Assembly: GCA_030452455.1 (NCBI GenBank)
Contig: JAKDMF010000002.1
Span: 1-33,629, forward strand
Reading direction: 5' to 3'
Length of the DNA stretch: 33,629 nt
Origin: a bacterium
GTDB taxonomy: Bacteria; Patescibacteriota; Saccharimonadia; Saccharimonadales; Saccharimonadaceae
Both the position numbers and the translations under genes were made by a program. Shown piece after piece: positions 27,494 to 33,629 of this stretch; within the stretch, counting starts at the first letter, position 1, and every line of letters begins with the position of its first letter. Below the pieces are notes generated by a model. It was not told the DNA's origin, did not search any database, and saw only the letters and a program-made list of their open reading frames with translations.

Positions 27494-28219
27494 TTAATTC
27501 AGAACTCGGATTCGGGGTAGCGCATAATTTTCGCTTGTCATGTCCATCGGATAGACTTCGATATTTATCCAGCCGGTCTCGACAAATGTCTGACGATCGA
27601 AGCAGAGCGTGATCGGGTTATTATTGCCGTCACCGAGTTGATAGCCACTAATGACTGGCATCGGCGCACTCTGGAGCCAGGTTTTGGGCCAGTCCGGGAA
27701 CTGAATCAAGGCTGACATGATTTCCGGTCCGACCGTTCGTGAGTCTTCAGAAGTCGACAGTGGCATTTTGCCGACTCCATACTTCGGGTCAAAGCCAAGC
27801 CAGACAGGTCTGGTATGAACCTCTTTGTACGGATTTGTATAGATCGGTTCCAGGACGTTGATATTGCCAAAATTAACAAAATTTCGGGCAATATCACGAA
27901 ACTTCATCAGTGTCGTCGGCATATGTAGTAGCAATACCTCGGACTCGGTCCGCGGTATGAAATCATCCGGCGGCTGCGGGATGTAATCATACTTCCAGAT
28001 TTTGCTGGCCCGCTCGATCTGCTCCTGGGCCGAGCGCCAAGGATTGACCAAGGCTGTCGGTTTTGCCAAGTCGATCGAACTTTCGTCGGCATCACTGGTA
28101 TCAATGATTTGTTGCAGCTGTTTGCTGACTGATTTGGCGTCGAGTGTTCCATCGGCGATCAAATCAGCAATCTCGTCACAGCGAACTGTCACAGAATTCA
28201 TCTTTTTAGTCTCGACCAT
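27494..28219 (-). CDS. Hypothetical protein
   Basis: 241-aa ORF with a dedicated terminator; family not recognised. Confidence 0.7.
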   Translation of the reverse strand: MVETKKMNSVTVRCDEIADLIADGTLDAKSVSKQLQQIIDTSDADESSIDLAKPTALVNPWRSAQEQIERASKIWKYDYIPQPPDDFIPRTESEVLLLHMPTTLMKFRDIARNFVNFGNINVLEPIYTNPYKEVHTRPVWLGFDPKYGVGKMPLSTSEDSRTVGPEIMSALIQFPDWPKTWLQSAPMPVISGYQLGDGNNNPITLCFDRQTFVETGWINIEVYPMDMTSENYALPRIRVLN

Positions 28220-28322
28220 CGTGATAACACCTACTTAACTGTAGATAATCGGGTTCTGAATTTTAAGGTTCATTGCATATTTTACAATGTTTAAGCATAA
28301 ATATCAAGTTTTGAATATGAAA

Positions 28323-28353
28323 AACCCCATAGAGCACGTAGCTTTATGGGGTT
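28323..28353 (-). terminator. Terminator downstream of the post-thyA ORF
   Basis: aaccccata / tatggggtt; minus strand continues tttttc. Confidence 0.75.
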
Positions 28354-28361
28354 AGTTGTAC

Positions 28362-28583
28362 TTATATATCAGCCGACAAGCTGTTGATGCGCACCAGCAT
28401 GATTGCAGCGCTATCGGATTCAGCTCGAGCCAGTAGTGCCCTGACTACTTCAGAGAGGGCTTCATATTCACCCGGTCCGGCACTAGCACCGATATCATTG
28501 AATTCCCGGTTGAATCGCATGACGATATCGCGGGCTTCGTTATGATGCCGCTCGATCCAGCTTTTCGTTTCTTCCGACGCTAC
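28362..28583 (-). other. Open frame without a canonical start (73 codons), in frame with thyA after stops
   Basis: VASEETKSWIERHHNEARDIVMRFNREFNDIGASAGPGEYEALSEVVRALLARAESDSAAIMLVRINSLSADI*; the first ATG is at 28520. Confidence 0.45.
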
Positions 28584-28592
28584 CTATCAATA

Positions 28593-29513
28593 CTAGACGG
28601 CGATCGGGGCTTTGATTGGCGGGTGGGATTCGTAACCTTCGAGGCGGATATCATCAAAGGTGAAATCATCGATTGACTTGATGTCAGGGTTGAGCCAGAG
28701 CTCTGGTAGTTTCATTGGCTGGCGCGAGAGCTGCTCTTTGACCTGCTCGACATGGTTGCTGTAGATATGCGTATCGGCGAGAGTGTGGATGAACTCGCCT
28801 GGCTCGTAGCCGGTCACCTGAGCCACCATAGCGAGTAGTAGCGAGTAACTGGCGATATTAAACGGTACGCCGAGGAAAGTGTCGGCTGAGCGCTGATAGA
28901 GCTGTAGGCTGAGCTTACCACCGGCGACATAGAATTGAAACAGACTGTGACATGGCGGCAGTCCACCGGTTTCGATGATTTCATCTAGCTCGCTCGGATT
29001 CCAAGCACTAACTATAATCCGCCGCGAGTCTGGGCTATTTTTGATAAGATCTATGGCGCTGGCGATCTGGTCGATAGGCTGGCCGTCGGCACCGGGCCAC
29101 TGGCGCCACTGGACACCATAGACTGGTCCGAGGTTGCCCCACTTCATGGCGAAGTCGTGATCAGACGCTATACGCTGGATGAATTCATTTTTTTGAGTCG
29201 TCCACTCATCGCTACTGGTGTCGGGTAGCGGCAGGTTATTTTTCTCGAGGTAGGCTTTGAACGGCCACTCGTCCCAGATATGGACGTTGTTTTGGGCCAG
29301 ATATTCAATATTACCGCTACCGCTCAAGAACCATAGTAGTTCGTGCACGACACTGTTGAAATAGAGTTTCTTGGTCGTGACGGCTGGAAAGCCAGCGGCT
29401 AAATCGTAGCGGACCTGGCGACCGAAGACACTTTTGGTACCGGTGCCAGTTCGGTCGCCTTTTTCGGCACCGTTTTCTAAAATATCCTCCAGTAGCGATA
29501 AATATTGTCTCAT
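28593..29513 (-). CDS. thyA: Thymidylate synthase
   Basis: [49 protein letters not shown]. Confidence 0.97.
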   Translation of the reverse strand: MRQYLSLLEDILENGAEKGDRTGTGTKSVFGRQVRYDLAAGFPAVTTKKLYFNSVVHELLWFLSGSGNIEYLAQNNVHIWDEWPFKAYLEKNNLPLPDTSSDEWTTQKNEFIQRIASDHDFAMKWGNLGPVYGVQWRQWPGADGQPIDQIASAIDLIKNSPDSRRIIVSAWNPSELDEIIETGGLPPCHSLFQFYVAGGKLSLQLYQRSADTFLGVPFNIASYSLLLAMVAQVTGYEPGEFIHTLADTHIYSNHVEQVKEQLSRQPMKLPELWLNPDIKSIDDFTFDDIRLEGYESHPPIKAPIAV

Positions 29514-29570
29514 AACACCCCTCGTTAGTATGATTTAAGTATGGCGGGTTGTGCTAAAAAGCTCAAGCAA

Positions 29571-29600
29571 AATAGCCTAAACTACAACGTCTAGGCTATT
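29571..29600 (-). terminator. Terminator downstream of rplA
   Basis: aatagccta / taggctatt stem; minus strand continues ttgctt. Confidence 0.65.
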
Positions 29601-29624
29601 TGGTACTTCCGGAGATTCGAACTA
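29601..29624 (-). other. tRNA 3'-end-like fragment fused to the rplA stop codon
   Basis: Minus strand TAGTTCGAATCTCCGGAAGTACCA: T-loop-like TTCGAAT and CCA-like end, no D/anticodon arms. Confidence 0.4.
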
Positions 29625-30614
29625 GTTAATTGAGTTTTCTAGTTTTATACCTGGGCCCTGAGTGGCTGACATGCTGATTGATTTAACATATCCACCCTTT
29701 AGGCTGGTTGGCTTCTGAGATTTTAGGCTATCTAGGAAGGCGTTAGCGTTCTGAGTAAGTTTAACGGCGCCAAACGATACCTTACCGATACCGATATGGA
29801 CGATAGCTTGCTTGTCGACGCGGTACTCGACCTTGCCGGCTTTAGCTGCGGTCACAGCATCAGCAACGTTCGGTGCAACTGTACCAGATTTTGGATTTGG
29901 CATCAGGCCACGTGGCCCAAGTAGACGAGCGTATTTACCAAGTTTTGGCATCATCTGAGGTGTAGTAACTAGGATATCGAAATCAAGTTTTTCTTTATCA
30001 AGTTGCTTCAAGAACTCGTCATCACCGACTAGGTCAGCGCCAGCGTCTTTGGCGGCTTTATGCTCCGCTTCAGGTGCAAATACTGCCACGCGGATAGTTT
30101 TACCTGTACCGTTTGGAAGTGTTACGGTCGTGCGAATATTTTGGTCAGCCTGACGTGGATCAACGCCAAGTCGGACGTGCATTTCAACCGTTCCGTCGAA
30201 TTTAGAAGTACTAGTCTTAACTGCAAGATCAGCCGCATCTTCTAGGCTGTATGACTTAGAGGCGTCAACTAGCTTGGCAGCTTCTTGATACTTCTTGCCA
30301 CGACGCTCTAGACGAGGACGAGTAATTGGCTTCGGGCCTTTTTTAACATCTGGTTCGCTACCATCTAGTGGCGTAGTGTCGCCAGCTTCTTTGCGAGCTT
30401 CTTTGTCAGCTTTTTCTTCAGCTTCTTCAATAGCCTTAGCACTTCGCTTGCCGGCCTTGGCAAGTGGCTTTTCCTCAGTCGCCGGCTTCTCAGTTGGTGC
30501 CTCGGCTTTTGGAGCTTCAGCAATCGCAGCCTCGATCTGGGCGATTGTGTTTTTCTCGGTAACTTCTAGACCAAGCTGCTTAGCCTCGGCCAGTAAATCG
30601 GCTTTTTTAGCCAT
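29622..30614 (-). CDS. rplA: 50S ribosomal protein L1 with ~100-aa N-terminal extension
   Basis: L1 core from about [47 protein letters not shown]; extension [34 protein letters not shown].... Confidence 0.95.
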   Translation of the reverse strand: MAKKADLLAEAKQLGLEVTEKNTIAQIEAAIAEAPKAEAPTEKPATEEKPLAKAGKRSAKAIEEAEEKADKEARKEAGDTTPLDGSEPDVKKGPKPITRPRLERRGKKYQEAAKLVDASKSYSLEDAADLAVKTSTSKFDGTVEMHVRLGVDPRQADQNIRTTVTLPNGTGKTIRVAVFAPEAEHKAAKDAGADLVGDDEFLKQLDKEKLDFDILVTTPQMMPKLGKYARLLGPRGLMPNPKSGTVAPNVADAVTAAKAGKVEYRVDKQAIVHIGIGKVSFGAVKLTQNANAFLDSLKSQKPTSLKGGYVKSISMSATQGPGIKLENSIN

Positions 30615-30690
30615 AGATTATGAATCCTTTCTGTGGTTTTAGCGGTATAGCTCTAGGGCTAATACCTCCCATCTGGTTAATTATGTTTTT

Positions 30691-30719
30691 ATTATAGCAT
30701 TATTACCCTAGCCTGTCGA
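30691..30719 (-). promoter_or_regulatory. rplA promoter
   Basis: Minus strand TCGACA (30719-30714) - 17 nt - TATAAT (30696-30691). Confidence 0.65.
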
Positions 30720-30755
30720 CAGACTCATAGTGCTAATGATCGTCATCTATTATAT

Positions 30756-30784
30756 TTGACATGGCTGGCGATGTTTGTTATTTT
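30756..30784 (+). promoter_or_regulatory. Promoter of the LysM-CHAP gene
   Basis: TTGACA (30756-30761) - 17 nt - TATTTT (30779-30784). Confidence 0.7.
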
Positions 30785-30882
30785 CGGTCTTGTGTCTAAA
30801 AAAATGAGAGATTTGTGACACAGCCCCCACGAAGCATAAGTACCCAAATACAAATACCCGTGGGATTTAAGGAGGAAAATTA

Positions 30883-31692
30883 ATGCGTGCACCTGCACAC
30901 ATCGCCACAGTTTTCGCTGTCGGTATGTCGTTGTCGATGTTGACTGACCCAGTTTCATCGTCACTTACACATAACAATAACAAATCAACATTTAACATCA
31001 GCTTGCCTGGTCCAATGAACCTTGCGAATGTATCGAAAGTTTCAGCGACTCAAGGTGATAAGGCTGATGTCAAAACAGAAAAATCTGAAGAAAAAGAAAA
31101 CAAGCCAGAGCCTAAAAAAGAAGTCATCAAAATTAAAGCTGGTGACTCCCTGGCGGCTATAGCCAAGGCTCATGACACTACTTGGGTGCGACTTTTTAAC
31201 GCCAATAAGTATGTTAAGGATCCAAATATAATTCACCCGAACAAAAAGCTGACAATTCCGAATGAAGGCGATAAATTACCTAATCGCTACAAGAAATTGA
31301 CAGAATCGCAGGTTAAATCAATGCCTCGTCTCAGCTCAAAGCAGATAACTAATGCCACCTCACCAGCTCGAGTCGTCGCTAGGTCTAGTTCGGGCGGAGC
31401 CAACAAATACACGGCCGGTCAATGCACCTGGTATGTTAAAAACAAGCGACCTGATATTGGTAATATGTGGGGTAACGGTGGCTACGGCTGGCTGTCGTCC
31501 GCTCGGAGCGCCGGCTTCTCGACCGGTAGCAAGGCTCGACCAGGTGCCGTCGCTGTCATGAGTGGCCACGTGGCCTACGTCGAATCAGTCTCTGGCGGCA
31601 AGGTTCACCTATCCGAAATGAACTATGGCGGCCGACCAGGCGTGGTTCACAAGCGCGTTGCCTCAGCTGGTAACTTCAAATACATCTATTAG
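30883..31692 (+). CDS. Secreted LysM-CHAP peptidoglycan hydrolase
   Basis: N-terminal signal-like segment; LysM IKAGDSLAAIAKAHDTTWVRLFNANKYVKDPNIIHPNKKLTIP; CHAP AGQCTWYVKNKRPD...GHVAYVESV. Strong aaggagg SD. Confidence 0.93.
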   Translation: MRAPAHIATVFAVGMSLSMLTDPVSSSLTHNNNKSTFNISLPGPMNLANVSKVSATQGDKADVKTEKSEEKENKPEPKKEVIKIKAGDSLAAIAKAHDTTWVRLFNANKYVKDPNIIHPNKKLTIPNEGDKLPNRYKKLTESQVKSMPRLSSKQITNATSPARVVARSSSGGANKYTAGQCTWYVKNKRPDIGNMWGNGGYGWLSSARSAGFSTGSKARPGAVAVMSGHVAYVESVSGGKVHLSEMNYGGRPGVVHKRVASAGNFKYIY

Positions 31693-31703
31693 CACCCGCA
31701 TGG

Positions 31704-31745
31704 ATACATAAAATAACGCGCATTACAGCGCGTTATTTTATGTAT
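31704..31745. terminator. Perfect 18-bp hairpin terminator
   Basis: atacataaaataacgcgc-attaca-gcgcgttattttatgtat. Confidence 0.85.
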
Positions 31746-31831
31746 AGCTCTTAACGGGATAGGCACGATAAAGCCCCGCACTAGCCACGCTTTCTTGACG
31801 GCATCACTCTGTACGCGTCAGATTATATATA

Positions 31832-31860
31832 TTGACTTATTTCATATTAAATGCTATAAT
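31832..31860 (+). promoter_or_regulatory. Near-consensus sigma70 promoter of the repeat-protein gene
   Basis: TTGACT (31832-31837) - 17 nt - TATAAT (31855-31860). Confidence 0.85.
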
Positions 31861-31913
31861 TATACAAATATAAGTACAGTGTGTGAATAACTAACGATAA
31901 TCTAGGTAGCGAC

Positions 31914-33629
31914 ATGTTAGAAAACATTAGACCGGACGTGACACTACATCATGAGGCTATGTCGACTCAAGAGGTCGTCGCTCAGAAAACTCAGCTACAG
32001 CCTGAGCTAGGTAGTCGTGCCCTCAAGCTTGTCGAGATCGAACGACAGGAGCAGGAGCGCCAACGTAATATTAGCCAAAACGCCAATCGGATTAAGAAAA
32101 GATTCGGTGAAACTTTTGTTAAGGGTGAGAAACTTCAAGATGGCGGCTACGCTGGCGGCGCAGCTCGCGAATTGCTGGCGGACTACATGGAAAAGTCGAA
32201 CTTCTCGGATGAATTAAAGCGTCTTATCCCCAACAAACACGGCGCTTTAGATACACTTCGTGATAACCAAGACTATATACGACACCAGCTAGCGGAGCTC
32301 TATGCCGGCAATGAAGCGGTAGAAAAAGACGTACCACAGGATCCATACGAGTTGGCTCAGATTGCCAGCTATGAGCTGACCGGTCCGTTTAATAGTGTCG
32401 ATGAGTTTATTGATCGAAAAAATGATTTTCGTTCGCACGAAGTTCTGTGTACTTTTAATAGCCCTCAGGATAGGCTCGACTATTACCATATTATGTGGCT
32501 CCGCCATGATAGTGCAGATAGCACCTTGCCGGCTGATGAGCTGACCGAAGAAAATCTGAATGAGCCATGGAAAAATCATTTACGTCAAACTGGCCGATAT
32601 GATGAAACTACTAATAAGTACGATCTAGCCGACCTGTCACCTACTCGTGAGGACCCTTACGGCGTATCCAGTATGTCAGTTCAGGTCAGTCGCACGGGCA
32701 ACCATGTATCTGTTAAAAATCGTTACAATCATACGGTTGGAAGCCCGGACAGTACCCACAAAAACGACCTCGACAATCTAGTACCTGGCTTGCGTCTAGC
32801 TACCTATCATAAAGTTGATCGCGACGACCTGATGTATGAAGATTTAGAGCTTAGTCTCCAGGAGGGCTACGTACTAGACAACGACAGTGGTATTCATAGG
32901 TATTTGGTAGAGCACAACAATTTCTACCTCGGTGACTATGAGTATGTTAAAAACGGTGAATTAACCACTATCGATCGTGGTAAATACGATATGTTATCGC
33001 CTAAACTGTATCTCAAAAAAGATACCAGCGGAGAGGCTATCACCGTGGCCTACGACGAAGATATTCGCACAGAGTTTGAGGTGCTAGATAGCGGCGCTAA
33101 AAAGGTAGACCTGTATATAGATAAGCAGTTGCAGTCGACCTATGTCTACGCATACGGGGATGATCAGCCGCCGAAAATTGAGCTAAAGGTGCATAAGTAT
33201 GATCTTGTAAGTAGCAACCCAGCCCTAACTAGCCTAACCATCGCCGAAGGTGCCTCGCCCAGCCTTATTACAGACAACCCAGCCCTAACTAACCTAACCA
33301 TCGCCGAAGGAGCCTCGACCGGCGGTATTGTAGACAACCCAGCCCTAACTAACCTAACCATCGCCGAAGGTGCCTCGACCCGCTATATTGTAAACAACCT
33401 AGCCCTAACTAATCTAACCATCGCCGAGGGTGCAACGACCGATGGTATTGAAAACAACCCAGCCCTAACTAACCTAACCATCGCCGAAGGTGCCTCGACC
33501 GGCTATATTCAAGACAACCCAGCGCTAACTAACCTAACCATCGCCGAAGGTGCCTCGGTCAGTTCTATTCGATTCAACCTAGCCCTAACTAACCTAACCA
33601 TCGCCGAAGGTGCTTCGACCGTTGGTATT
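31914..33629 (+). CDS. Orphan modular repeat protein, 3'-truncated by the window
   Basis: ATG at 31914; 572 codons open to the window end with no stop. Missing from the ORF track presumably because no stop is reached. Translation MLENIRPDVTLHHEAMSTQEVV...SVQVSRTGNHVSVKNRYNHTVGSPDST...YDLVSSNPALTSLTIAEGAS.... Confidence 0.88.
   Translation, partial: MLENIRPDVTLHHEAMSTQEVVAQKTQLQPELGSRALKLVEIERQEQERQRNISQNANRIKKRFGETFVKGEKLQDGGYAGGAARELLADYMEKSNFSDELKRLIPNKHGALDTLRDNQDYIRHQLAELYAGNEAVEKDVPQDPYELAQIASYELTGPFNSVDEFIDRKNDFRSHEVLCTFNSPQDRLDYYHIMWLRHDSADSTLPADELTEENLNEPWKNHLRQTGRYDETTNKYDLADLSPTREDPYGVSSMSVQVSRTGNHVSVKNRYNHTVGSPDSTHKNDLDNLVPGLRLATYHKVDRDDLMYEDLELSLQEGYVLDNDSGIHRYLVEHNNFYLGDYEYVKNGELTTIDRGKYDMLSPKLYLKKDTSGEAITVAYDEDIRTEFEVLDSGAKKVDLYIDKQLQSTYVYAYGDDQPPKIELKVHKYDLVSSNPALTSLTIAEGASPSLITDNPALTNLTIAEGASTGGIVDNPALTNLTIAEGASTRYIVNNLALTNLTIAEGATTDGIENNPALTNLTIAEGASTGYIQDNPALTNLTIAEGASVSSIRFNLALTNLTIAEGASTVGI
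33216..33629 (+). repeat. Tandem array of 60-bp modules (7 seen, last truncated), 20 aa each
   Basis: Starts at 33216, 33276, 33336, 33396, 33456, 33516, 33576; framework aacccagccctaactaacctaaccatcgccgaaggtgcctcgacc plus a variable 15-nt segment around att. Confidence 0.97.

Noticed and set aside
30785-30882. ydaO (c-di-AMP) riboswitch
   Set aside because: Context fits but the conserved sequence blocks of that class could not be identified; reported only as a structured leader.
30743-30964. Minus-strand 73-aa ORF upstream of the LysM-CHAP gene
   Set aside because: Overlaps the promoter, leader and signal-peptide region of a clear + strand gene; no coding character.
32289-32579. Minus-strand 96-aa ORF
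   Set aside because: Antisense to the N-terminal part of the repeat-protein ORF, which has a strong promoter and continuous frame.
33164-33361. Minus-strand 65-aa ORF with repeated MVRLVRAGLS...
   Set aside because: It is the antisense shadow of the in-frame + strand repeat array; periodicity is inherited from the 60-bp modules.
33216-33629. CRISPR-like array (regular repeat plus variable segment)
   Set aside because: The unit is exactly 60 bp with a 15-18 nt variable part, continuous in a long coding frame, keeps a fixed ATT in the variable part and has no repeat palindrome or cas genes.
1-33629. Alternative genetic code (UGA recoding)
   Set aside because: Conserved genes such as thyA, dnaB, tgt and rplA are full length with standard stops and no internal UGA needed.

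Overview
The window looks like a compact chromosomal segment of a reduced-genome bacterium. Gene content and style suggest Candidatus Saccharibacteria (TM7)/Patescibacteria, but this is an inference from gene content, not a database match. About 30 tightly packed genes are recognisable: an ABC exporter, GreA/GreB, an OmpR-type two-component system, an HxlR regulator, an ABC-2 exporter pair, tgt, an AI-2E family permease, cysS, a DHH phosphoesterase, recR, YbaB/EbfC, a membrane glycosyltransferase, dnaB, dnaX, rplL, rplJ (with an L10-type leader), tmk, a dcd-like gene, folA, thyA, rplA and a LysM-CHAP cell-wall hydrolase. Several small orphan proteins and many rho-independent terminators are also present. 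No CRISPR array, transposase, prophage or complete tRNA was seen. The most striking object is an ORF missing from the ORF track because it runs off the right edge (31914 to >33629). It encodes an orphan ~434-aa N-terminal region with no evident signal peptide, followed by at least seven exact 60-bp tandem modules. Each module encodes a 20-aa LRR-like/beta-solenoid unit (NPALTNLTIAEGAST-xx-I-xx). The 45-nt framework is almost invariant at DNA level, and diversity is concentrated in four codons around a fixed Ile. Secondary observations: RecR and DnaX both lack their usual zinc cysteines; L1 has a ~100-aa SAP/HeH-like N-terminal extension; a tRNA-3'-end-like fragment is fused to the rplA stop codon; leaderless promoter-start geometries recur; two paralogous membrane genes share a duplicated leader; and a start-codon-less conserved-looking ORF lies downstream of thyA.
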